From the NCBI GenBank assembly GCA_031841125.1, contig CM063109.1:70066914-70130913 (forward strand): a stretch of DNA of 64,000 nt, written 5' to 3'. Made by a program: the position numbers and the translations under genes. Origin of the DNA: Acanthococcus lagerstroemiae. Taxonomy: Eukaryota; Arthropoda; Insecta; Hemiptera; Eriococcidae. The notes beneath the pieces were generated by a model. It worked only from the letters and a program-made list of their open reading frames with translations, ran no database searches and had not been told where the DNA came from. This document shows, piece after piece, positions 49,737-61,221 of the stretch. How positions within the stretch are numbered: the stretch's first letter is position 1; every line of letters begins with the position of its first letter.

Positions 49737-52700
49737 TTAAAGACAAACCGCGGTCCAATCGATGGAAACCTAAGGATAGTATTAAAGAATATGTTCCCTG
49801 CGATTAAGTTACTGCCAATTTATTAGTATAAAAGTCGAATTACAAAATTAATCGAGGTTGAGACTGAGTATCAGTTAGAAAAAACTTGGCACCGACAGCA
49901 GTATGGTTTAGTTTGGTTTACTGACTAATTCATTTCCGCGATACTTTGATTTTGGATCAGTCGAACCGATTGCGACAGCTTCTTGTTCCGTTCCTTTAGT
50001 TCTTCAAAACTCTAGCTTCAGTTCTGTTCTGAACCACCCTCATCTAATTTGATACATTTCAATTTCGTTCATTAATTTACTATTAGAATATTATTGAAGT
50101 TCCATAAAACCTAACAGAGTTTCGTCACAAATAGTAAATCGTTCCTCGCGTTCGGTTCCCTTTCTTGTTCTGTTCAGTGAAAATGATCAGTTTAAGTTTT
50201 GTTTCATCCATTTTGTGCGTTTTTCAGTCATCCCTATAATGTCCATATCATCTGGCTAGAAATTACAATAATCAAAACCAAAAATCAAATTTAATTATAA
50301 TTTTCTTGATCTTCCTCGATTCGTATATTATGCAAAACCCACTTACAATAAATGAATAACTCATAGCTGGGCACCTATTGGAAGAAAAAAGTAATTGAAA
50401 AAAAAAAAAAGTTCTCATCCCTCAAAATTAAGAATTAACAAGAAAGAAAGTGTCTCCAGTGCCTAGTCATAAGACATATCCATATACCGATATATGAATC
50501 AGCATACAGTGTAGATACTCGTCATCAGTTTCCTAATGATAATTCTTTTTCCTCTTCCCAATAACGTAAAAATTAAGTTTGGAGATGTGTTGATTCATGT
50601 TTTTCACTTGAGAAAACCTCGGCTCTTATACAGTACCTATGGTGTAGCTAATTTATATGTACTAGTTATGTGTCACATTATAATAAGTTTATGGAATTTC
50701 GTAGTTGCATTTTGCCGAGCAACTACATTTTGGACTCGGAATTACGTTTCCCCAGTACACTTGAAGAAGCCTGAATCTAAACAATCTGAATCCAAAAGCG
50801 AGCTCGATCTCCGCCCCGAATCCTAGCACGATCTTCAAAACCCGAAATGCAATCAAGCCATGTACGCCCAAGGCCCTGTTCAAAAAGAAACCGAACTCTT
50901 GAAACTGAAAAAAAGAAATACCCGAACTCGACCATAGCTACATTGGATGAAGAACCGAACCAGGTCCCGATAAAACTCGACGAAGTTCGTCATCCTTGGT
51001 TCATCCTGAAAACGATGATCACGATCCAATCTCCACTCACATTTCGAACACACCAAAACAGCGTCATGACAGATTTACGGCGTTTTGAATATGCAATTTT
51101 ATTAACATTTCGAAGTAATTCGGATGTTTATAGAATATTCACGGCGTTGCAATTATGCAATTATATTAACACTTCAGTCATGTTGTTGCTGCACTCGAAT
51201 TCGAAGTACAACGTATTATTTTTTATGATGATGTGTCGTTTTGATTCGAAGTTACGAACATTAGGGTCCATCGTTATTTTAGCCTGCAGTACGACGCTTT
51301 TTAAATCTGAGCAAGCGAGCTCGTTCAAGCCAATGGTAAAATTAAGGTTTCCGTTTCGGCGTTCTGTTTTATAACATCGCTCGAATTTGGAACTCGGATT
51401 AAATTAGTCGCAATCATTAATTTCGTTTGGAAAAGAATTACTAAATTAGAGGGCAGATTTGAGGGAGCCGACGCGCGGAAACAAACGAACGACTTTTATC
51501 GAGCCATTTACATTTTCCGTCAGCCTTTTGAGCTTTTTTTCCTCCCTCTCTCACTCTCTCTCTATCTCCTTCAGTAATTACGTGTCTGTTTTTTCTCGTT
51601 TTCCAGAATGTACATACACGAATGTGCCAGTCCGGAGGGCTCACAGTCTGTATAATATTACACATATACGATTAGCATTAGTAAGTATATATCCATGCTG
51701 TAGAGATTACTACAGCAGAGGTTGTTGGTTGGGGTTACGTCGACGTCAGAAACGAGTCCTCTCTGCTCTCTGCCCCCTACTTTCCATTGAAAAAGACGCC
51801 CAGGAATATTCTACATTCGCAGATGCAGAAAGCAGAAAGTTTATTAACCATGTACGAGAGGCCTTTCGAAATTAATCATCGAAGTTATGCGCGCCGTTTC
51901 TTTCATCTTCAGCGGCGGTTAGTGTATTGTCTTTTCGCAATACGAATTCAGGTCTGCCTCTTTGTCGTTTAATTTTCGTTAGAGGTTTAGTAAGGATATA
52001 TACGGCTGTACGTATACGTTTTCATCCATCTTACGACGTCGCCTTCTCGAAATATAGCCTTAATTTACCAAAACACAAATACGTTAACGTCGTATCCGTA
52101 TCGATTTTACATTATTTCGGTCGTGTTTATTTTGCCATCGGCGAGAGAGAAACGCGGGCTCGCCGGACGATTCTTAAAAAATGGAAAAGAAACGCCGCCG
52201 TATTTCCAACGCGATGATTGCTGACCCGAGAGATAATGTCCGAGAAGACGAGGCCGCTCGTTACTCGATAGACTCGCTGATATACGACATTTAATGTCTC
52301 GAACTAAAGTACAAGTACATCATTGTGGCTTCGACCAACACTGTAGAAGGGTCGGCGTCAAGGCATCCCATCGGTGTGCACCGGAGCGAGACAAATAATT
52401 TGTCGAAATAAACTTAGCCGGAAATCCACATCGTCATAAATTGAAGCAGATGCGAAGTACGGCCCTGGATCGGATTTCAAATTCTTTTGCCAAGGAGCAA
52501 AAGCCAATATTCGAGAGAGAATTTTTCCTTGAATTTCCTTCAAAATTGAATATTCTAGGATGCGTACTGTTACACTAGCCTCAGGTATATGAATGCAAAA
52601 GTTCCAAAAAAATTGGCACTTCAATACATATCTACTAATGAGAATTACGGGCTTCATCTTGAAGGTCCGTAAATTTTACATACGAGTACTTTTTGTAGAA

Positions 52701-52930
52701 AATTTTACGGCGAACGACTTTTGTTTGAAACTTTCTTCCATCAACGTGATATCTGAGAATAATACAGCCTAAAAATCGGTTTTGAGATATCATATTGACC
52801 TTTGGAGTCAAAGCATTGCTCAGATTCGTTTCAACGTTGGATGTACATAATTAGTATACAAATAAGACTATTATGTGTACAAATTTGTAGCCTCCCAGAT
52901 ACATTTTCAATTTAACTAAAAATTTTTAAA
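49737..52930 (+). repeat. Large direct repeat, copy B (3,194 bp)
   Basis: Second copy of 44666-47857, offset by 5,071 bases at the start and 5,073 after the A-run near 50400. Most differences fall in its first 1.5 kb. After the shared AAATTTTTAAA the copies part: copy A runs into gypsy sequence, copy B into ATTTTCGAAG and the intron beyond. Confidence 0.95.
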
Positions 52931-53467
52931 ATTTTCGAAGCAGTTTTTTATCGTCTTGAACAGAAGAATACCATCGTCAAACTTTCACAGCATAAGTACG
53001 ATAATTCTGACCATAATTCGCGAAAAATTCTGCCAAAGCTATACATAGCTTTTTTGGGTAATTGAAATGCAAATTTCACGGTTTTCAAAAATTTTCAAAT
53101 ACAGTTTTGAAATTTTGTTTTTGAAAATATAATCTTGCGCATTTTCGTCTTTAAAATGAGCTCTCGTGTATCTTTGTAGCTGAATTTGTTCACAAGATAT
53201 GGCGAAAGTTCGATCGTGGTTTTGGAGAGCCGTCATTTAAAAAAATTTAAAAAAAAAAAATAAAAATACGATAACTGGAGAATGGAGCGAAACTTTTCAA
53301 AACGAATCAATAGGTATACTTATAAGATAGACTTGAATCATCCGCGCATGCTTGGTCAATTTTAGAGAATTCGATTGCAGGAAATGCTATTTTTCGTTCG
53401 AATTCGTATAGAATGGCCCAAGTATTACGATATTCAAGAAATTATTATTAAATAAAACAGTACTCAC
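52931..53467. other. Presumed intron downstream of the Ig exon (minus strand)
   Basis: AT-rich with an A-run at 53239-53262. No gene was seen. It begins, on the minus strand, with the donor GTGAGTA (53461-53467). Confidence 0.5.
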
Positions 53468-53668
53468 GGTACAGATTGACAAACGCAGAAGCCATCGCAG
53501 TCTCGGTTAGTTTGGAATTCTCGCCTTTACAGGTCAGCTGGTCGTCTGCATTCTGGCGTTGCAACCGATCCAGCCACAGAATGTTCTTCACCTGATCATC
53601 GTATACTTCGTATGTGTGATCGATGATTTCATTGTTTCGCCACCACGTGAGCTTCGGCTTGGGGTTCC
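53468..53668 (-). CDS. Internal exon of a Sidestep-like Ig-domain adhesion gene
   Basis: This 201-base exon encodes 66 whole codons plus split codons at each end. Read on the minus strand it starts after ...TATTCTTAG and ends before GTGAGTA, good acceptor and donor sites. Two bases precede the first full codon and one follows the last, so both flanking introns are phase 1, typical of exons for extracellular Ig domains. The peptide has NPKPKLTWWRNNEI (C-strand Trp, residues 8-9), then KNILWLDRLQRQNADDQLTC (F-strand Cys at 46) and ends AFVNLY. The double Trp and the D-x-L-T-C pattern resemble the Sidestep family of insect transmembrane guidance proteins that bind Beat partners; the first domain Cys should lie in the upstream exon. 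Composition is clearly richer in G+C than the flanks. Other Ig adhesion families remain possible. No other exon of the gene was found in the window. Confidence 0.75.
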
Positions 53669-54430
53669 CTAAGAATATACAATAACAGCTACTTAGAACT
53701 TTGTGAATGGAAAACTACTTGAAAAGCCGGCCATACAGGATACAAGATTCTAACTTCCAGAAAAATAAATGGTAGGCGGGTTGACTACCCGAAACATTGG
53801 GAATATCGCAGCGAATCACCTGTTACCGCAAGCAGCGATACAACCAGGTTCTAAGACAGACGTGTAAACATATTCAGTTTTTAGAATAATTCAATAACTG
53901 AATGCTTCTAGAATTATTTTTGAATTAAACATTTATTACTTCATTTATTTGTATATTATTAGAAGGCTGTCGAGCGAATAAAAGTAAGGAACATATTAAT
54001 TTTAATATTAAGTACTAATAGAACCATCCACAGGATCACAAAAAAGCAACGGTCTTTTTAAAAGAAGGGCAAAACTTCGAATTTTTTCAAAAAATTTAAT
54101 TTTGATAACCGAAAAAAAAATCAAATTATTGGAAGGTTTTCCCAACTGGAAACTAAAATTTTAATACAATTAAGTCAAATAAAAATCATTTCAAATTATT
54201 GAATGGCTTTTTCAATTCAAATCAAAAATTTCAAAACGATCAAATAAAAAGAAAAAATGTGTGCAACACTATAACACTTACAGTTGTACCTACGTAATAA
54301 TGACCACTCAATTTATCAACTCCGAAAATGTTCAAATTATCCCCCTCTCCCTCCATAGCTACAGGATTGACTGACTACTCACATCCCCGAGGAAAAAACC
54401 AGAAATCCAAGACAGAGAGGCAGTAGCATT
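53669..54430. other. Presumed intron upstream of the Ig exon (minus strand)
   Basis: AT-rich, with loose repeats of ATCAAATTATTGGA-like words at about 54060-54240. No gene was seen. Confidence 0.5.
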
Positions 54431-54593
54431 CAGCTAGCAAAGGCCGATTTTACAACGTCCGGTCAACTTTTAACTACCAGATAAAATTATAAGGTCGCAA
54501 TTAAGGTTACGTGGACTAACGAGATGTTTGAAAAACTTTACGCGGTAATTAAAAGTTAACCGGACATTGTAAAATCGGTCCTTAGCCAGTCTG
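54431..54593. mobile_element. 163-bp MITE with ~49-bp terminal inverted repeats
   Basis: The left end runs CAGCTAGCAAAGG then CCGATTTTACAACGTCCGG. The right end in reverse complement runs CAGACTGGCTAAGGACC then GATTTTACAATGTCCGG, and the match continues through AACTTTTAA to TACC on both sides. Possible flanking duplication: GCATT (54426-54430) and GCATA (54594-54598). It is non-coding and the superfamily is uncertain. Confidence 0.8.
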
Positions 54594-55301
54594 GCATAAA
54601 AGCAAACAAGTAGACACACTGACCGACAGTCAAAGACACGTTGAAGAACGCGGTATCTTGACCAATCACCAGTTTTCAATGAGTTGTAAGTCATGAGTGT
54701 TGTTACAGTCTTAAAGATTCTTTCTTAATGAGTCGTGATAGATTTTAAAATGTTCACGAGTGGTAAGGAGTCTTAACAAAAGCAGGACAAGTTGACCGCA
54801 GACACCCTGAACTTAAGGTCACAGCACCGCATCCAGAAGAATAGGCTAGTCACAAAGGTGAAACAGCGTACGGCCGTCACTACAATAGGTTTTAAATTTT
54901 CAGGCCCGCTGGTCTTAAAACTAAACGGATAAATTAGCTCATTCTGCTAATACATATCTTGTTAAACTCAAGCCATGTTGCCAGTGATATACTGTTTTCC
55001 AAACACTGGACACTCTGTAATAACGAAAACTGCCCTAGCGAGGAAAAACTAAAAGCTGCCAGACATTTAGACTAACGGCTACACAGCTAATCATTGAAGT
55101 CAGTCGGTCAGGCACTCAGATAGACAGACAGATGATCACGGAGACAGAAACCCAGACGGCAAGTACAGATGGGGAATACATGAGCGAAATAAGTATCGAC
55201 GAGTTGGACGGAATTCGCCAAAAAAATCTTCTAAATGATGAAGAAGTCTTCTAGTATTCTCTAATTCAATTTCCAACAGTGCAGAAAATCATGGGAAATT
55301 T

Positions 55302-55342
<41 letters not shown>

Positions 55343-56374
55343 AATTTACAGATTCAAAAAAACACAAATACTTGTAATAATGAAAGAAATCAAGTACATC
55401 TCTGGAAGACAGTTCAACGAGTTTATTGAATTCTAGAAGAAACGAGAATGAATTGAGCAGGAGAACTTCACCGAGATCATTCGCCCCAGCGAACTTCTCC
55501 ATAAGTTGAACTGAATTCTGTAATATTTAGGAAAGGTTTGACGTACCACGTAATTAATGAAAAAGCGGTTACGTCATACTCGTGACGCACGTTAATAATT
55601 TAAATAATTCTGGACAAGTTGGACAGCGGTTTCCATTTCCTGAATGAACGATGTTGGCAACAAGAACACAAAATCAAGAGTAATCTTATATAATGCAAAG
55701 AAAGTAACGATGAATCAGTTCTTCGCACAACAGTCTACATTCAGCTCAGTTACCTAATTAGATCAGTCAATATTACGACACATCCAAAAAATTCAGCGGG
55801 TTGAATCATTCCTCTCCATCCACATGATACAAAACATGCCCGGCACGCTGGCAGAGACAGGAATATTTCGGGAACTAATTTATTTGAAAATGTGACCCGT
55901 CCGGGGAAGAGCAAGTCAAAGTCGAGCAAATCAAACCGAATTTTCTTCCAGCTTTCGATTAAGGACAATCAGATCTTCGATTTTAAGGTAGAATGAAGGA
56001 AATCAACTGCAAAATATCATTGAAATAGACCAGAATTTATCTTGCCATAAGAACGAATGACACCAATTTTTGTTTCTGTCATTTCCTGTACATTTTAGTT
56101 CTTCATTTTTAGCTTCCTTATTTTCTGAGACGGGTCACAACAGCCGAACGGCTGAGAGTTTTAGACCCGTCAAATAATACACGCTTGAAAGCACCTGATT
56201 TCCGAGGAAAGCATCAAGACACGCACACCTCTCTACAAACTCGCCTTCTCCAAGAGAAATACATTATTCTTACTCCCTTAAGAAACTATACTATATTACT
56301 AAAAGTTAGTTTCCAGTCAATCAAACCATTCGAGCAAAAAACAATAGGGAGTCCGATTTATGAAATATCATAAT
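54594..56374. other. Non-coding DNA
   Basis: No gene was seen. It contains a (CT)n run listed separately and GACAGACAG-like words near 55120-55150. A CAGCCG-AA-CGGCTG palindrome lies near 56136-56149. Confidence 0.45.
55307..55339. repeat. (CT)n microsatellite
   Basis: About 16 uninterrupted CT dinucleotides follow a short T-run. Confidence 0.9.
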
Positions 56375-56679
56375 GGTGGCCGAGTGGATAGCGCGCTGAT
56401 TTTAGAATCTGGAGGTCCCAGGTTCGAGCCCACGTAGCAACTCACTACATTTCGACCTAGGCCGGGTTTTCGGCAAGAAGTGAAGAGGTCTAAGATAGCC
56501 CTAATAGCATCCCCGACGTTCATGAGGTAATGCTCAAAAGGGCGGATTCCAGGGCTCGGGTTGAGAGCAGAAATTAGAAAAGAAACGGTAGTTGATAACA
56601 TAAATCGTCCTCTGAGCCCGATCAAGACTTGATGGCTATTTTATCAAATTAATTTAAAAAATTAAATTTAAAAAAAAAA
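56375..56679 (+). mobile_element. tRNA-derived SINE (~305 bp)
   Basis: The head is tRNA-like: an A-box region TGGCCGAGTGG at 56377-56387 and a B-box GGTTCGAGCCC at 56421-56431, the two internal promoter elements of RNA polymerase III. The anticodon-arm region (GATTTTAGAATC) pairs imperfectly and the acceptor stem does not close, so it is not a functional tRNA. An unrelated body of about 210 bases follows and ends in an A-rich tail at 56654-56679. I found no clear target duplication. Confidence 0.7.
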
Positions 56680-56959
56680 CAACGTTACATGCTTTACGAG
56701 TTGAATGAGATTCGTAGTCGACGACAATAATAATCAGAGTGAATGCGTGAAAGCGAAATGAAACTAAAATATACATGATTTTTGAATTTTTAAGTCTAAC
56801 GGCATTAGTAGACAATAAACTAGCAAAATTTGGATTCAAGAAATGTTGATTTCGGATAACTCTTTCAATTTCTAATCTAGTCCTTGCCTGATATTGACTA
56901 ACTCTAAAATCGAAAATGTACTCATAATTCAGAAGAGTAAAGACTGACATATCTTAAAA

Positions 56960-57478
56960 AATGGAATACAGTCTTGAAATATGAAATGTTTGGGTCACTA
57001 ATTTCAAGTATCCCATTAAATTTTGGATTCAGTTCCAATTGAGCCCATAAGGTCGAAACTTCACCTAAGCTTAAGCACAGTCGGATTTAGATGAAATGTA
57101 ACCAGGGAAAATCATTGCAAATTGCACCCTCCCGTCGAAAAACGTTTCGGATTTTCTTAAAAGGAAAAGAAATGCGGTCGTTTTCCCCCTTTTTTCGAAC
57201 TTCTTTTCATTTTGCTTGCTTTTCCTTGGTTCTTTACGTCATTTTTTTTGAGGTGTCCCCTTCCAGCTATGGCTTTTTTAGCTAATTGTAAAGTTCAACG
57301 CAGCTCTTCAGAGGAAAAAAATTTGACTCAGATTGAAAATTCGTACATACGAGTTGTATTGGACTAAGTGATTTTTTGGTAGCTAATGTCAAATGTTTCA
57401 CCATATTTTGAATTTAGCCCCGATTTGAGCCCTACAAGAGGAACTATGTCAGCATTTGAGAGGTGCCAAAATTGACTC
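56960..57478 (+). repeat. Degenerate ~130-bp tandem repeat, left part
   Basis: Units share GAAATGTTTGGGTCACTAAT-like, TTTCAAGTATCCCATTAAAT-like and GCCCCGATTTGAGCCC-like words, then a GGTGCCAAAATTGACTCAAC-like word. The array is split by the LINE insertion at 57490 and resumes at 58011. Confidence 0.65.
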
Positions 57479-57489
57479 AACTTAGAAAT

Positions 57490-57999
57490 CCAGTCACCTC
57501 TGGAGAGCAAGCGGCTACTCTATGTTGCAGTTGTGAAGCCAATCTAGGCCTACAGCAACCAACTATGGGGCTGTGCCAGCGAGTCCAATGTAGACAACAT
57601 CCAACGAGGTCAAAACATAGCTCTACGCACCATAGTCGGAGCTTACCGGTTTGAACGCAACGCCGATATTCATCGCGACCTAGAAAATACCGACTGTCCT
57701 AGAGGAGATAGGCCGGTTCGCCACGCAATATGAAAGACGACTTCACGACCATGTAAGTCCTACAGCTACCGAGCTATTAGACAATAGCCAAGAGATCCGT
57801 CGACTGAAGAGATTCAAACCTAATGATTTACCCTTAAGATAAATAAGAGCACCCTTACACTGGTAAGGGTGACTCAACCTGTGTAAACTATTGTAATAAT
57901 TATTATTAATAGATGCCGCCGGCAGTATCAATAGATAAACATAAGAATTGTAACCTAGATTGATTCTTATTATTAAGAAAAAAAAAAAGAAAGAAAAAA
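57490..57999 (+). mobile_element. 5'-truncated jockey-like LINE, 3' end, with target duplication
   Basis: The duplicated target AACTTAGAAAT flanks the insert at 57479-57489 and 58000-58010. The plus strand reads as the end of a LINE reverse-transcriptase protein: LESKRLLYVAVVKPI, a stop where Trp is usual, then AYSNQLWGCAS, NVDNIQRGQNIALRTIVGAY and RNADIHRDLE. Later RRLKRFKPNDLPLR appears in a shifted frame near 57805-57840. A non-coding tail with a TAATAATTATTATTAAT run and a poly(A) with two G interruptions (57977-58000) follows. Most of the element is absent, and stops and frameshifts make it dead. Confidence 0.85.
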
Positions 58000-58010
58000 A
58001 ACTTAGAAAT

Positions 58011-58290
58011 TCGTACAAAATTATGAAATCGGGGATGTTTGTACCGCTGGTTTAAAATATTTCATCAAATTTTGAAGTCGACTCCGATTTTAGTATCCAA
58101 CCCCAAAACATGGTCCATACCAGAAAGGGGCCAAAAATGACTCGACGTAAAAAATCGTACAAAATTTCGGAATAGGAGATGTTTGGATCGCTGATTTCAA
58201 ATATTTCATCAGATTCTATATTTAGCGCCGATTTGAACCACTAAGATTGAAACTCGATTCACATTTGAAAGAATGTCAGAATTGAATAAA
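58011..58290 (+). repeat. Degenerate ~130-bp tandem repeat, right part
   Basis: About two units continue the array left of the LINE, with GATGTTTGTACCGCTGG and GATGTTTGGATCGCTGATTT words about 130 bases apart. Confidence 0.65.
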
Positions 58291-60459
58291 ATGGTAAAAT
58301 TATACAATAGAATAAGCAAAACTGACTTTAATTACGAGTACTACGTCAAATAAAGTATAGTAACAGGAGTTTATATTTCATCAGATCAGTTACTTAATCC
58401 CACTGAAGCCCACGAAATCCAGATTTCTCTTTTCAATTTAAATTTTGGACACAAATTGGGGACAATTAGAATCTGACGAAATATTCGAAATTAGCGACCT
58501 AATATCTCCCAATTTTAACGCCTTGCTCGATTTTATAAGACAAGAGGCAGTTTTGCCGATTATGAGTCTGATATGTCAGTCGAGTCAAACTCCTGATCGG
58601 ACATTCAATATGACTAATCTAAAAAATCTTTCAATTCTGATGCAGTTTCCTCGATACCTTTAAACTAAAAGAAAAAGAAAAAAAAAAGGGATGAGGTATG
58701 AGGGATCTAAGTATATCCTAAGTGGTTTTTGCTGATAAATAAATTGGACCGTGTCGTTTGAAGATAGAAAATATAGAGGAAAAGAACGATGAGAGAGTCT
58801 AGCAATTTTTTACGCAACTTTTTGGATGAAGAGGAATGCTATCTCGATGATCTTCAGTTTTCCAAGTGATTTGGCAGTAAGTAAATATTATTATAAGCAC
58901 TATTTTGTTCCTTTTTACGAAATATCTCCCAGTTTTTATTTTAATCAAACAGAGAGCTAATCGTTCGAATTATTATCTTAATATTATCAGTCGCGTAATC
59001 TTGAGAGAATTACGCTACACTTTTCTTTATTTTTTCCCCCTCGAAACATTTCTTTAAGTACGATTGTTAAATAAATAAAATGGACAAACTCGACCCGAGA
59101 CAGTCTGTCAAATAAACAACTATTACAACGGAACTTAAAAATGTTTTAATAAAGCTCGTAGCAAAATTACGACGCGGCTCAAAGAATGCGAAGACGAATT
59201 TTGAATTAAGATTTGTACTTTATGTAGGGATTATTTTTCTTTCCATTTTTTTTTTTTTTTTAAATTTGTACATTAGGATACAAAATAGAAACAAAATTCT
59301 ACAACGAAATTCTGAATCAGCGCATTGATGAAGTACTAATTCCGAAATTCCAGACTGATGATTAAATAAAATAAAAGTTAGGACCACTGAAATAAATTAA
59401 CGACGCAAGCTGACCTGGTAATTTTAAACAACTTTTTTAATACACTTGTTCTACACTGTTATTTATGGTTTTTAATTTTTGAACAATAAGAAGGTGACTT
59501 CACCTTACAATGGCAACCCTCTCTGCTTGCGTTGCTGCAAAGCTACGTTCAATTTCACCGCAAGAATGTACCGTTTATCGTATCAGAAACGTTGATCCCC
59601 GTACTTTCATTAATTCGATGTAGGGTTAAAGAGAGAAAATATTGTTGCATGTACGTATACAGCTATATAGCTACTCCCATACCGGTCGCTCAGTAAAATA
59701 AATGATCTGCAGTTAATGAATATACCCGATGCAGGCATCCATGCACACAGAGAGAAGTTACACTGCTTTGAGTTACTTGAAGCCATGGACCTCAGCGTCT
59801 GCGAAGTGATTCTGCACAGTCACAAAGCCTACAGCAGGCTGAGCTCGATATTACAATCGCACTGATTTGTAAATGCTCTGTTCTATTTGAAAACAAGAGC
59901 TAACGTTCGATGATGTTTGTTTAAGCGAGCGCCATTGTATTGTGGCCTATCTATCGCAATAGAAATTATTTTCAAATGGGAAACCAATTATGCTTGTAAA
60001 ACAGACTATTAAATGAGCATTCGGAATTCGAGGCAGTTGACGGCGCACATAAATAACTCGTATACAGCTTTTCGGTTATAATTCGAATTTTCAGACTACT
60101 GTTGACAGCAGCGCATTGGTTCTCGAAAATACTCGCTGTTAATCCTGGCTGGATGGTGTTCTGTGGAAAATTTTCGAGAGAAACGTATAACGGACACAAC
60201 TTGCTGGCTCGTTCATGTCACTGCGTATGGAAATTGTGATTACATTTGTACGAATATATTTTTCAAAATCTAAATTTGGAAAGGAAAGCACTAACATTTG
60301 AAACTAACTTGGAGCAAGCTATTCATTTTGTTAAATAAAACAAGCGCATAATCTCAGGGACGCCGGAAGAAAAACATAGCGGTGATAGCGGCAGATCTAG
60401 GGACGCATCTTAAGAAGAACAGTTCTATATAAATAGTTCCCCACAGTGGCTGGTAGCCA
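58291..60459. other. Non-coding DNA, no gene recognised
   Basis: AT-rich with A-runs near 58676-58687 and a T-run near 59248-59263. A more CpG-rich part lies at about 59510-60200. The short open frames lack recognisable domains. Confidence 0.4.
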
Positions 60460-61221
60460 CTCGAGTTCATTTGTTATGGTAGTTACATGGTCAAAAACAG
60501 CCAGGTCCGTATTTTTTCCTGACCTGAAACCGTACTGCTTGTCACTAAGTTTGTTGCCTCGCTTTAGATTCCCCATTAATCGACTTTTTACGCGAGTTTA
60601 AAATATTTGACAGAGGGGGAGGGGGGGGACAATGCTACTAGTCGGTAATTTCTAGGGTCGGTAGCACCTGCTGACTTGAACACGGGCACAGCCATGAACA
60701 CTCAGTTCTTCTGGGAAAACATCCTCTCGTATATGTAGATGACCTGAAAAGTTTAGTCGATATATAGCCGTAGACCTCGATGTTTTCTCTAATAATTTAG
60801 AGCATGATCTCTTATTTTTCATTTTCGAAATTGCATCTCGTATACTGATCGACAGAACGCCATTTTTTTTCTCGAAAACACGCTAGTCCGCCCGTCTGGA
60901 CTCACCACGTTACATCCTCGCTGAAATTCTTGATTACCTCTGTTTTTATCTTTCTCTTCAACTAACTTCGGCGGAGCTTCCATAAAGAATTTTTAGTGGA
61001 AATTTCAGCAAGTGCACGCAGATTTTCTTCAGTAATGTACCTAATTATCCCCTTCCTTTGTTAATTTTTTTGACAGACTTGACAGATTTTCCTAAAACTT
61101 CATCAACTATGCTCTAGTATTTTCTTTTGTTTCGCCCACATTCGTCTGGTTGTTTTGTATAGTAACAAAATTTGGGCCTAACAGATTCTTGGTCTTCTTT
61201 TGATGCTCACGCTATGAGGGG
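60460..61221 (-). mobile_element. LINE reverse-transcriptase segment, inverted 5' part
   Basis: The minus strand carries the N-terminal part of a jockey/CR1-like LINE reverse transcriptase: MKNKRSC-like and YISTKLFRSSTY-like stretches at about 60750-60850, then AVPVFKSAGATDPRNYR at about 60640-60690, then in another frame SDKQYGFRSGKNTDLAVFDH ending in NELE at about 60460-60540. Several frameshifts and stops are present. The next residues in the family would be the YLDLTKAFD block, which lies on the opposite strand at 61227. The upper boundary is inferred from where that block begins; coding is only clear up to about 60860. Confidence 0.75.

Noticed and set aside
44666..52930. The two 3.2-kb copies as very long LTRs of one retrotransposon
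   Set aside because: They lack TG...CA ends and an outer target duplication, and the gypsy fragment between them has its own presumed 3' LTR start and is truncated in RNase H.
56375..56447. Functional tRNA gene
   Set aside because: The acceptor stem does not pair, the anticodon stem is mismatched, and a SINE body with an A-rich tail follows.
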